The notes under the pieces: model-generated | Database searches by the model: none | Told to the model about the DNA's origin: nothing | Seen by the model: only the letters and a program-made list of their open reading frames with translations | Source of the DNA: Chaetoceros tenuissimus | Lineage: Eukaryota; Bacillariophyta; Thalassiosirophyceae; Chaetocerotales; Chaetocerotaceae | DNA: 64,000 nt | NCBI GenBank assembly: GCA_021927905.1 | Contig: BLLK01000055.1 | Coordinates: forward strand, 62,001 to 126,000 | Direction of reading: 5' to 3' | In this document: one piece after another, positions 19,947-31,574 of the stretch | Numbering within the stretch: the first letter of the stretch is position 1 | Layout: each line of letters starts with the position of its first letter | Program-made: the position numbers and the translations under genes

Positions 19947-20141
19947 AATTATATTAAAAGAAGTTTGTCTAAATCAAAGCTGTTCAACGAATAAAAGATA
20001 CTATTCATTTTTATTATTTTATTGCTACTTTTGCAAAACCGCTGTTGCTGTAATACAATCCCTGTTGAGATGCGAAAGTTTAGTGTTCGCATTTTAGAGT
20101 TCTCATCCATCACAAAGATGAGACTCGACTAAAATCAGTTT

Positions 20142-20366
20142 TTAGTCTTGCTGTTCGACATGAGCAAACCTCACAAGACCAGCATTTGAATTGTCTCTAT
20201 GCCAGTTCATCGGCATGTCTTTATGCCAGTTCATCATGTTTTCTCCTGGAGTAGGCTCTTCTTGTCCTCTAGCAATGCAAATAGCTCTCCTCGCAGCGCA
20301 AAAGAAACATTTCGCTTCTCCAATAAGTTTTTTGACAGATTCGATAACTCCATTTGTTGATAACAT
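20142..20366 (-). pseudogene. Fragment of a second oxygenase-like gene
   Basis: The short frame encodes ENMMNWHKDMPMNWHRD, then NAGLVRFAHVEQQD. This parallels MKWHRDKPSS, then IGLTRFAHIKEED, of the neighbouring oxygenase-like protein on the opposite strand. The WH(K/R)D segment is itself duplicated, from a repeat of GCCAGTTCATC in the DNA. The upstream part (FFCAARRAICIARGQEEPTPG) does not match. It is far too short for an enzyme and looks like a decayed, inverted paralogue. Confidence 0.5.
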
Positions 20367-20547
20367 ATTTAGAAAGTAACAGAAATAGGGGTAGCTAGGT
20401 TGTTATTGGTCTTCTAGAGCTCAATCAACTGCTGTGGAAAGAATCAAAAACAAAAATCGTGGTCGGTTTGTGCGTGTGTGAATGATTTTTTCTTGATTTC
20501 TTGTTTTTCCATTTTGATTTTGATTTTTAAAAATTAAATGTAAATTT

Positions 20548-22609
20548 CATCTATCACCTTGATGGCACAGAAAAACCAGGGTTTTGGAAAAATGTTGACA
20601 ATTCTCAACAGAGAAAAGCTGGATTTCAAAACAATAAATACAGATACAATCGAGGACATTGGAAACTTTTTGATGAGGCAAATGATGGCACTGTCAATGT
20701 CTATGACTTTGGTGAGAAAGGCACACAGAAACTTTTGAGAAAACTAGACAAACATTACGCAACAGATTTCATAGTTGATCGAGGCATTGACTTTATTCAG
20801 GAGCATGCCCAAGCAGAGGAACCATTTGCATTATTTTTGTCGATACCAGATCCGCATTCTCCAATGGTTGTGAGAGAACCATACAACTTGCTTTACAACA
20901 CTACAGATTTTGATCCAGTCATTCCTAGAACTACAAAGAAGATGATCCAAGCAGATCCATCACCTCCATCTTTTTACCAACAACCCAGACAGAAAGATAA
21001 AAAGATAAAAACAATGTCTAGAAGTGTCTGGAAAAATAAAGGGGAACAGGAATTTAGAGAATTACTCAAAGAATTCAAAGATGTTAATAATTTTGATGAG
21101 CACTTGCGCCAATACTTTGGTATGGTAAAACTTCTTGACGATAAAATTGGAGATCTTTTATCCAAAGTCGAAGAATTGAATATAGAAGAAAATAGCATCA
21201 TTGTATTCACTAGTGACCATGGCAAACTCCTGTAAGTGTATATATTTGATATCTTTTTACACGTTAAACATTCCGGAGTAAAACACACTAACAAATTATG
21301 TTTTCGTAGTTTTGAACATGGTAAAAGTAACAAAGGGGAGCCCTTCTTTACCTCTGCTGGAATACCAATGCTTGTAAAGTGGCCACAGAAAATTAAGAAA
21401 GGAAAAATTGTTGAAACTGCCTACTCATCTGTCGACTTTGCTCCAACTCTACTTGGTCTTTTAAACATTACAGATCTTCCTGTTGGTATGAAAATGCACG
21501 GTGTGGACGGAAGCAATGAGATTTTGAACAGTCTAGATATTTCATCTAATGATAGCAAGATCGTATTTTCTTACAGATCTTCCGGGAGATGGATAGCAGC
21601 AATCAAGGATGGATACAAACTTGTTTTGAACAAGAAATATAAAAGTGACGGTCCTTACCTATTTGATTTGAACATAGATCCAGATGAATTGATGAATTTT
21701 GCAAATTCTGCAGCACATAAGCAAATCTTTGAAGAGCTAAAAGATGCTTTAATTGAATGGATCTATGAATATGAATTCTTAGACGCTGACAAAATCAATT
21801 TATATCTAGATACGCCATCTTGCATCGACAGTAAGAATGTATTGCATAATGAAGGTACATCAAATCACCTCCCTGATCTAATCTTCTGCAGTGATATTGG
21901 TTCCAAGAAGCTTCCCCAAGAAGTGTGTCTCGTCGAGGAGATTCGAGAACATTGCCCTGTCACTTGTAAAAGTCGATGTCCTGACTCTGATGGGATGATG
22001 ATGTTTCGAAACAAAGTTGTACAATGCAAAGAATTAAGGGATGGATGTTATGACGAGAGAGTTCGGTAAGTTTGTATGTTTTGATTTGATACTATAACTT
22101 GCAGTCAGTGAAATTTCTCATAAGTGCAAAATAGAAATTTCTGTCCAAGAACTTGTAGAAGGGACTCATGCAGAGATGATTTAGAATTCAAGTTTTTTGT
22201 GAAAGAAAATATGAAGAGAAGATGTGAATTTATACTGACGAACAACAAAAGTAAGTCTGAAAAACATAAACAAATATTTGACTTAGTTGTGCTCAAAGCT
22301 AATCTTGTCACTGTTGTAGTGGTAGCTGCTCTACGAAGAAAGAAATTTTGTGCCGATGAAAATATTGCTTCAAAATGCCGATGGTCATGTGGTGGTTGTA
22401 ATAATTCAATTTTTGATGACGACTCGTTTACGTTCGGAGGTACAGGTATATTAGCCTCTGATAGCGCTGGTCAGGATTTGCCTAGAGGATATAGTTATAG
22501 CATGAATTGCTCCTGGTTAACAAGTAACATCAGGCGCAGAGCAACAAGGCAGAAAAGATTCTGCCCTAGAGTAAAAAGTAATTGTGCACTATCATGCGGT
22601 AACTACTAA
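20548..22609 (+). CDS. Sulfatase, C-terminal part with cysteine-rich ShK-like modules
   Basis: Exons are about 20548-21231, 21310-22065, 22135-22250 and 22326-22609 (donors GTAAGT-like). The sequence resumes the sulfatase fold at YHLDGTEKPGFW and continues through IPDPHSP, IIVFTSDHG and EHGKSNKGEPFF, which are metal- and sulfate-binding motifs, then VKWPQKIKKG and VDFAPTLLGL. After about 21800 come repeated Cys-rich modules with the spacing C-x-C near their ends (EHCPVTCKSRC, RNFCPRTCRRDSC, KCRWSCGGC, NCALSCG). These resemble the ShK-like domains that many secreted diatom enzymes carry. No start codon of its own is evident, so this part depends on joining to 16833-17243. It converges on PA200 with a 41-bp gap. 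Confidence 0.75.
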
Positions 22610-22650
22610 ACTTTAAAATTATACCTTTGGAATTTTTTCAGACAATAGAG

Positions 22651-25600
22651 CTAGGCATAATAATGCGGTGTGCTCACAACATCATTAAGGGCGTCTAATT
22701 GATCCTGTGTAAACTGTTGTTTGTGCATGTTCCAGTTATCTGTCATGTGTGTTCGTTTATACTCGCGACAGCATAGCTTGACAACTTCTCTCACAGAAAA
22801 GGGAGCAGATCTTTCGTACGAATGCCTCGACACAGCTGCTAGAGCACGCGGTACAAATTGCGGTGTCTCATAAGGTCTTGACAGTACAGCAGCAGAAAGG
22901 AAGTATACTGATGTTTGCTGTTTTGTGGCTCTAGTGAATTCCTTCTCAAGAGCTGTTCCTGTGAGAACTGTATTACCCCTCTTCTTTTTCTTGATTACTG
23001 AATTGTTTGCTTTTTTAATGTACTTATCAACCATCAGTTCTACCATGTTTGTGGGGGTCGAAGCAAGAATCCCTGTCAAAGCCGACATTGCCTATTGTAA
23101 CATGTAGAAAAGGGTGAGATATGTAGTGCGAAGTCTACAGAATATAGAAATAAAAACCACTTACAGCTGTTGAAACTTCTTTGCGGTCGTCTGCTAGAAG
23201 TCTCGCAACAATTCGTGTTGTTCTCTTTGATTGCTCTGCAGTCAAGAGAAATTTGTGACATCCATGAAAACACCTGAGAAAGTGTGCTGCAGTATGACGG
23301 ACTTGCCATGAATCATGGTGCGAGACTGTGTTCAAGGTTTTTAAAACTGCTGTGATGTCATCTTCTTTGTTATACGTCACAAAACTAGATGCACTTATTT
23401 CTGCAATACTGTGACGGAAACCTTTCACAACCTGAGCTTGCAACATTCTTACTTCTGCGTCTAAATCTTCATCTTCATCAGAGATATTTGGTTTCACAGC
23501 TTCAAATGCCAATGGTAATAGAGGAAGAATGAATTCTGCGTATTCATTTTTATTGTCACCATAATGGAGGCAATAAAAAAGGAAAAAACGAACTGTTGTG
23601 AGACAAAGTTGCTGTTCCTTGGTCGAATCAGCTCGCATCTCATTGATCTTTTCGAATGCTTCGAGTATTACTTTGCCTGGGTCCAAGCTGCAGATATCTA
23701 GTGAGCAATCTTCAAGGTACTTTCCTTTCTGTACTAGTTTGAAAAAACAATTGCATATGCAAAATAAACACCATGCAATTTGTTCTCTACATTTTTGATA
23801 TGGATGACCAATTGCTTCAATGAGCCTTGGCAGTAAAACTTGATTGATATCTACCCACAACTCTTGCAATGATCCCAACCCTTGTCTGTTGTTCTTACAT
23901 TTGTTAAGTAGCATTGATAGAGTATCACCACCAGAAACTAGTTCAGAAAATGTGTTCTTTTCCATATCGAGTTCAATCAGTATGGCGCACATAACGCCAA
24001 CCCATTTCGACTGTTCAGCAAACCCATCCACATTGACGACATTATCGTCTACTTCATCGGAACCATTTCTCCACAAAGTTTTGTCAATACTTTCCATGAT
24101 TTTTGTCACTAAAGGACGTTGCTGGCTAGGACTCAAATCTTGAATTATGAACCTGATGGCGTCACTATAAGCACCTAGAGCACTGCTGGGTATCTTTTTC
24201 ATGACACTATCAAAAAATGGTAAAAGAACTAAGTGCCATGTTTGGATAATATCAGAGTCAGAGGCAGCATAGGATAATATACCATCAGCAACTCCTGCAA
24301 AGATCTCAGCAGATGTCATCAGAGAGTTGCGCTGGTCTTCTGAAGGGAGAGCAGAAGCCAATTTCTTCGCATTGGAAAGGAGGAATGTGGCTGCGTCTAG
24401 TGCCGCCTCCTCGCCCACAAGTTTCAACAACCTACTCAGCAATTGTACGTGCTGCAGTATCAAACCAGTAGAACTCCTTCCCATGCGCTTGAAGGGGAAC
24501 ATGGTCCTTGGGGCTAGATTTGATTGTGCATCCCTAAGCATGGCTTCTACTCCTACCGACCATTGAGCTCTATGCCCCCCGCCAATACTTCTATCTTCTT
24601 TGTGATTAAAAACGAGAGCAGACCCTAGGTCGGCGCAAAAGTTTTCGTCGCCGAGTTTATGCTGAAGGTACTTTATCTCATTTACAGATTTACTACCTTG
24701 AAAGAGATCTGACAAGCGACCAAGTAATCCAAGAGCTAATTTTTGGATCGGTTGGCCAACTTCCTCCTGAATACAGACCAAACAAATTTTCAATACTTTC
24801 GCTGCAAAGACTTCTGACGAGAGGTCATCATTTTCAATGAATGTGAGAAGAAACCAACAACTGACTAGGCGATCCCTCCAATGTGCAGTTGTAAGCTCCG
24901 AGTCGTTTTCATCTTTGCATTCATCATTAACTTCATTCACCAAGAATTCGAGATATTCAAAACGCAGAACATCAAAAGCAGAAATTCTTGGAACAGAAAA
25001 ATATCTGTTCCGAAATTTCGAGAAAACACTGTTGTAGTAATGCGTCAATTTTTGAATCTCTTCTGCTGGAAGCAATGAAATCACACGCTGGGATCTACAA
25101 ATAGATCTCACTAAATCTAGGCGAAATTTATCAGATAGAACAAGTTCTTTTATGACTCGTCCTTGATGCAGCAGCGACGTCACACCTTTCAAGACCTCAG
25201 CTAGTCGCTTCTTACTTGACGTCGAAGCACTAGAAGCTAGTAAAGACGTTGAGGGTACCCCGTAAGGCAGTTTTTCATTTGCATCATCGAGAAGCAATGC
25301 ATTTAGTAGTCTTTGAACTCTTTGAGCTGCGAGCCAACCAAAGCGAGAAAATAAATTTTCACTTAATCTTGAACCAATTGAACGCACTGATGCATTTGTA
25401 TGACATGCAAGCGAGAAACTTCTATCAATTATAGATTCATACCATTGGAGATTCATTTCAACTCCATCTGGTCTAAATAATCTTCCATCGATATCGAACA
25501 GGGTCTGAATTAAGTAATTGATGTCTTCATATCTCTGGATTTGTACTATTGCTGTACTAGCATTGACACCTTGCATGCTTTTTCGTCTCAGTCTCCTTGC

Positions 25601-28600
25601 GATCTCAAAACTTGAATCCCTTTGGATTGCTTGGAGGAAAATATATACACGACTTGTAAGCATCCGGCGAGGAAACGACTTACCGCCTTGCTCACCATCG
25701 TTATAAAGTGATATTTCAGGAGGCTTCATAAAACCACATTTTCTCAACATGGTCACAATTTCCTTTCTAGCTATACCTAACATTCTATCACTTGCCAGAC
25801 CTTTCTGTAACTTCCATAATGTTTTTGCATCCTGACATTTATTAGATGCACTACGCCTAGTGGCCAACAAAACGGACAATTGTGTTACTTCCTTGCAGAT
25901 TTTCACATCCGTAGAAAAGACACTTTCTAAACTTCTATTTTTGCTATCCTCTTCTGCCATAAATTCCGAGCCCGAAGCAATTAGTGAGAGTAGGTCATGA
26001 ATAAAGTGGAGCATGGTTTTCCGAGCATTGAATATGAAAGCAAATGAATCTTCGGAACAATCTTTTGCAAGTTCAGATATAGCTTTTTCGTGGGGATGAA
26101 GGATTTCAGTAGTGAAAGCACTGTCTACTTCTTGCAATAAACTTATGGCTCCACGAATTGAATACCGTAATATCTTCAGCGACTTCCTCCATTTTGAAAC
26201 ATCAAGGCCTTCTTTATCCACTTCTTTGGAAAGATTATAAATAGATCCAAAAGCAAAATGTTTGAAGAAATATACTGCGGTATCTAGTTGTTCTCCTGTT
26301 GGTGTGTGCCAACAAATATGATCATCACTCAGGTGTGATGGCTTTCCAAGAGAGTGCAAAGATGACAATCGTGGGCTGTTATCTGACGCAATTGGATATG
26401 ATTCACATTGAGACGACAAAAAATGTCTCAGTAATTTGCAGCCCGCCTTCACTACTTTTTTGTCTTTATCAGAAAATGCCATTTCAAGAATTGTCTTGAT
26501 TTCTTGTTTGTAACTTTGTACATGCATACCTGCATAGCGAACACCTCCTGCTAATGCTCTTAATCGATACAATTTTGTGGCATTAGACTTGTTACTCAAG
26601 TCTTCATACAAGCGAGGCAAAATAATTTCCAGTCCCGAGTTTCTGCTATCTACATCTTGACATCTTGTTGCACATACCGCTTCACACAAAATCGATGCGT
26701 ACTTTGCTGCGAAGGGGAGAGTCTCACTCGACAGAAACGCTGCAACTGATCTTGCAGCGGCTACAAAATTCGATTCATCCATAGCGGCAAAAACTTGCGC
26801 AATGCACTGTCGAAAAAGCAAATTGAAATGCTTAGCTTGTGAAGCGTCAGCAGAAGAATGCCTCGACGCAATACCATGAGACTTTCCGACTTTCTCTTGT
26901 TCTCCTGCTGCTCGAAGTAAATCATAAATACGTTCTAGAAAAGCTAGACACCAGTCACCCAAAGCAAGTGCGGCTTCTTCCATCAGAATCGTCATTCTTT
27001 CTCTCTGATCATCTACTTCGATGGAGTGCGAAATCTCTGCTTGAAACAAAAGAGAATCCTTTGGTAAACTCTTCAGACAATCCCAATAATTTGTATTTTC
27101 TGATAAATTGGCAATCGAATCAATAAGCTCACTTCCAAAAGTCCACGTTCCTGCTTCTTTCTTTTTATTAAGGGAATGTATCTCTTCTGTCTTTTTCTTT
27201 CCTATTGGAATCCAAGATGTAAGTGTCCTATAGAAGATCAATGTTCTAATAGTTTTATCTTCGTCATTACTGTCAATACCTGCCAGAGTGAGACGCAACA
27301 TTTCTGGCAACCTTTCAAGAAAAAACGAGGGATTTTTCTTCAGGGATGGCGGCACTAAACGAGATAAGACTGAAAGTGCTGCAGGCGCTTGATGACTTAA
27401 AGTTACCGACGATATGTCCAATGCTCTCATGGCAAAATCAAGAAATACAGGGCAGATTTTGTGATCAATCTGAGTCAAATATAAAAGTGCTGATTCGCCA
27501 GCTCTACCAACCCTGCTACTTTTACTGTAGAGAGCTTGTTGACATAATGGAAGCATTGCATCAAGTATCAGTACTAATTCATGATCAGGTATGAGGGAGT
27601 GTGCTTTATAAGGCTCCACAGTTTCTATTTTTTCTGCAAGTTCCGGATACTTTTTCGCTAGAGCTGACTGGCTCGCACCTCTGGCCAACCTCCGGCATAA
27701 CTCATAGGACAAGTAATGCAGAAATACCCCCAAAGGAAATGTCCAAGCACCAGTATTCGAAGGGTGGAAATAAGGTGCCACAAAAGCTAAAAATGATAAC
27801 ATGTCTCCAGTTCCCTTTGAAATCTCTTTTCCACTGTTGGGAACCTCACCTAAGTCGGATACCCCCTCTTCATCTTGGGTTATCTTTCCGTCATTCTTTC
27901 CTATGCAAAATACCAGTAATTTTGATAATCTTGAAACAAAATCAACACCCTCTTGATAGGAATTACTATTTCCTAAGAAAGACTTCAGACGAGATGGAAT
28001 ACTCCGGCTTTTTGCCTGTGCTGCATTTGGAAATGATTTGTCACTCGATTTTCCGCCAACTGGAATTTGTAACCAATAAGCGCAAAGTGTCAGCAACCTC
28101 GTGCGAATGCTTCCCCAGTCATAATCACCATTATCTACATATTTCCTTGCTCTACAAAACATTGTAAGCCAGAGATAATCACAATCAGGGCAGCGATCAA
28201 TATTTGTCCAACATTCCAACCAAATCGGCATAATTCGAACATAAAACTCTTTTGAGCATCTACTCGGATGAAATAGGTATAATAGAATCAGGGCACGAAA
28301 ACATGCATTGGAGTGAGTCTCATATAATAAATCATATGAAACCATGTCCCAAACTTCCTTTGCAGTTTGGTCCGTTAAAACATTTTGCTTCACATCCAGT
28401 CCTTGATTATAAAAACGGCGCAAATATCTTGCCAACAAAGATGTTCGTTTCAATATAGTAGTTTGTCGCGAAAGCGAATAGACTTGAACTTTGGAACACC
28501 TTTTTTCATCAAGGTATGGTGCAGTTCTTAAAATCATTCGAAGCATACTTTTCCAATTTACGACGAGTAGTAATTCTCCACTATAATTCTCTTCAAAATT

Positions 28601-29363
28601 TTCATCAGCAGTTTCAAAAGACGTATTTGACACTGCCCGATAGAGGTCATCTGAGGATACAAGTGAAATTGCCACTCCGAGTAAAGTTTCACGTGCAGAC
28701 ACGGGCAAAGCAAACTCGTCATTGACCCACTCTCTATCTTTGACATTATCAATGTTTTCATATTTCACACTCTCCTTTTTGTAGACAACTTCCCGACTTT
28801 TTGTATCAAATATGTAACCAATGTCATCATAATGGAAAGTGACTTTATCGTTGCCATCCTCATCTACTTCCTTTGTCACAGTAGCTGCAAGTAAATTCAA
28901 AATATGAATCAAGATTTTACATAGTTCCATTTGAGAAATCCCTACGTGTTTCATGTCCTGCAGTGTAGAAAATAGGCTTGAGAGGCGATTACATTTTTGC
29001 AAAAGCGCTTTCTACTCAGAATAAAGACGGCATCAGTTAGTCCATGTTATCTCATGAAAATCAATGTGTAAAGGAAGGTATGAAACATGCTATACTCACC
29101 AATTCATCTTTTTCATCAGTAATCACTTCCAGATCGACATTGTTGCCATCATCATCATGATCCATCATTTCTGTGTCTTCCACACATTCGTCAAAGTATA
29201 ATTTTGGTGAAAGTTGAATCGAATGTGCTAGTTTTACGAATGTCTTGGCTTTCTCATTTGCATAAAGGGTAACAAGGGGAACACCACTTCTTCTATCTAT
29301 GTAATGCTCTGGAAGATTATAATGATATGCGTGTCCCTCTAAAGTTTCATCTTTTGTATCCAT
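22651..29363 (-). CDS. PSME4: Proteasome activator PA200/BLM10
   Basis: A HEAT-repeat solenoid that caps the 20S proteasome and opens its gate. Exons are 29100-29363, 23165-29011 and 22651-23091 (GTGAGT and GTAAGT donors; TAG acceptors), giving about 2183 residues, close to yeast Blm10 and longer than mammalian PA200. The first exon gives LPEHYIDRRSGVPLVTLYANE. The long middle exon is helical throughout (FLSSETLPFAAKYASILCEA, HDSWQVRHTAAHFLRCF). The last exon carries the conserved end of the family (DNWNMHKQQFTQDQLDALNDV) and finishes STPHYYA, the HbYX-type tail that inserts between proteasome alpha subunits. The small flanking introns make the end exons easy to miss. No frame damage is visible. 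Confidence 0.93.
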
Positions 29364-30208
29364 GGTGAATCTAGAAAATGTCAAAGAACAAAGATCTTGC
29401 AACAGGTACGTCTTGATGTACACTTTTTTCTACAATAGTATGTATTGACAGCGATACGACTTCGGTGTACTTTGGATATTTTTTTTATTATTCCAGAAAG
29501 AAATAGATCGCTGCGGCTCTTTTTCTGCTGCTCTTTGAAAAGTAACACAAGTTTAGTACCAAGGAGTCCAATTATGAAGAAGATATTGACATGAAAACTA
29601 AAATGCTTCGATGCAGTTTTTGTTCAATTTTCAATACCAAATAGCTTTAGTTTTTGCGGCCAAAGAACTGGGGATGAAAAGGAATACGAGTAAAAGTGTG
29701 TGTGTTTTGATACGTGATGATAGCCTGATAGTTTAACGTGTGCTTCTTGGATGATGATCGATGATCGATGATGCCCATCTCAAACAGTCCGATAGCTAGA
29801 TAATCTACTCGTAGCCAAATACTCTTTTACATACGTACGGTCTTCCCACATCTAGATACGTAACGTTTATACGTACGTACGTAGCAACTTGTCTTTTAGA
29901 ACTATCTCCAATCTTATTGTTTAGATGAAAGATGAAAGTTCTTTTTGGAATATTTTCATTTGAAAAAGTGGAAATTAAATTCATTTTGAATCAACATGTT
30001 TGTAACCAGCTTTTCGATGTTCTTTCATCATCATTCCTCCTCGCAACTTCAATCTTTCGGAGGAACGGCTGGAATAAAAATACTCCGATACACCGAGAAG
30101 TTCACGGAAAAACGCCTTTTTTTCTTCTTCAAAACGGACGATTGGATTGTGGAATCTTTCATTCCTCACATAAATACAAAACAAATACATAATACATCCA
30201 TTTTAAAT
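29364..30208. promoter_or_regulatory. Divergent upstream region with TACGTA strings
   Basis: This 845-bp region lies between the PA200 and rhodanese starts. It contains TACGTAC at 29832-29838 and TACGTACGTACGTA at 29870-29883, plus a short tandem GATGATC run near 29752-29770. An in-frame upstream extension of the rhodanese reading frame reaches an ATG at 29996, but its sequence looks non-coding. Confidence 0.45.
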
Positions 30209-30844
30209 ATGAGTACATATGAGGACAGAGCTGAACAATTGGGTTTCGCACCAAAAGATGAAATTAAATCTCTTTCGCATAGCGAAGAGGTTGTGTTTTT
30301 AGATGTGCGAGGAGAAAGCGAAATCGAGGCTGAGCCGTTGGGTGGCGACTTCAAGATTGTGTATTGTCCGTGCAGTAGAACTGATGCTACAGAGCTAGTA
30401 AACAAATCTAGCGAGATCTTGCCAGACAAGTCAGGTAAGCTTGTACTTTCCCTTTGTTGCGGCTACTTCATGTGCAACCCAAAGTATTGTGTCATCGGGC
30501 AAGAATGATGGATCAACTCCTACCTTTACACTAGATGATGATTTCATGAATGCGGTCGTAAATTCTTCTACAGACTTCTTTGTATATTATATATCTTCTT
30601 TGCTAACTCTGTCTCTATTGTTCTTTTCTTCACAACATTAGCACCAATCGTTATCTTTTGCAGAAGCGGAGCAAGGGCAAAAACTGGCAAGGAAGCATTG
30701 GAAGCAATTGGATATACAAAGGTACGTTCTTATTCTTATATATCATGTATTTACAAAGCAAGCGAATATCATTCTAATTGGAGTTTTTGTTTCTTTTAGA
30801 TTTATAATGCTGGCGGAGTATGCGATATGGATTATTTGTTGTAG
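30209..30844 (+). CDS. Small single-domain rhodanese-like protein
   Basis: Exons are 30209-30434, 30642-30721 and 30800-30844 (GTAAGC and GTACGT donors), giving 116 residues. The first exon has EEVVFLDVRGESEIE, the usual DVR of the rhodanese fold. Exon 2 gives APIVIFCRSGARAKTGKEAL, with CRSGARA as the active-site loop; its Cys would carry the persulfide. Exon 3 gives the short end IYNAGGVCDMDYLL, like the NxxGG that closes many rhodaneses. The domain is complete but minimal, with no targeting peptide if the start at 30209 is right. It might pass sulfur or bind thiols; the substrate is unknown. Confidence 0.85.
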
Positions 30845-31574
30845 ATACATTGTTACTTTATCGAAATAGAAGAAAATTATAGAAGAAGTATTGGCTGGGA
30901 GAAATTGGCAATATTAAAAAGTAATCTAGCTTGAGGAAATAATTGAGTCTAATGGCTGCGATATTTCGAAGGTAACGAACATTCTCACTGTAATTATGCA
31001 TTGCAATTATTTTGTAATGTAGCATGCAAGAGAAGTTTCAACAAGTAATTTAATATAAAAGGGGATAGCTTAGATTTAGAAATACCTATGATTTTTTTGC
31101 AATCATTTTACAATCTAGAATTGAAGAGAATACTACTCGTATGTCATATTTTCATTTCATTTTGGAAAAAATAACGTGTAGACAACGGCTCTGTCATCTG
31201 TGCACTCATCTATTTTTTTCTTATTTTTTGATGGGAATGGCACTTTTCCGGGGAAATTGAAATGACCCCCCGTACTCCTATCTATCCCAAAGTTTATCTA
31301 TTGTACGTACCTTGACCTATCCTACACGCACTTGTAGCTTGACGCTATCTCTCCCAACATTACCTTTTAGAAGAGTACAACCAGACCAACATAATTTACT
31401 AGAGGGAGAAAGAAACCAATCTCTCTTTCTGCCTTGTGTATTGGGCCAGTTCACCTTGAAAGATTTCGTATGTCAATCAAACTTGAGAAAAAAGGAAGGA
31501 CTAGCAATTTCTATTCATAAACTGTCTTGTTTCCTCTCCTGACACAACATACAAATACATAACTCATAAGAACA
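30845..31574. other. Intergenic stretch
   Basis: AT-rich spacer holding the rhodanese 3' end and the promoter of the giant gene. It includes TACGTAC at 31304-31310. No coding exon or RNA gene was recognised. Confidence 0.4.

Larger units (their letters stand above)
17244..20547. other. About 3.3 kb of extra DNA lodged in the sulfatase gene
   Basis: The segment separates GYNTAYL from YHLDGTEKPGFW, which are adjacent (around a GKWH-type motif) in other sulfatases. It contains a minus-strand PIP-box gene, a plus-strand oxygenase-like gene and a decayed oxygenase fragment. No transposase, terminal inverted repeat or clear target duplication was found at its borders. The right border lacks an AG acceptor for over 50 bp upstream of YHLDG, and the frame meets a TAA at about 20530. 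Confidence 0.6.

Noticed and set aside
20379-20547. Intron acceptor joining the two sulfatase parts
   Set aside because: No AG with a pyrimidine tract lies directly before YHLDG, and in-frame stops lie just upstream.
29996-30208. N-terminal extension of the rhodanese
   Set aside because: The extra residues (HHHSSSQLQSFGG, KRLFFFFKTDD) look like translated non-coding DNA; the ATG at 30209 fits the domain start.
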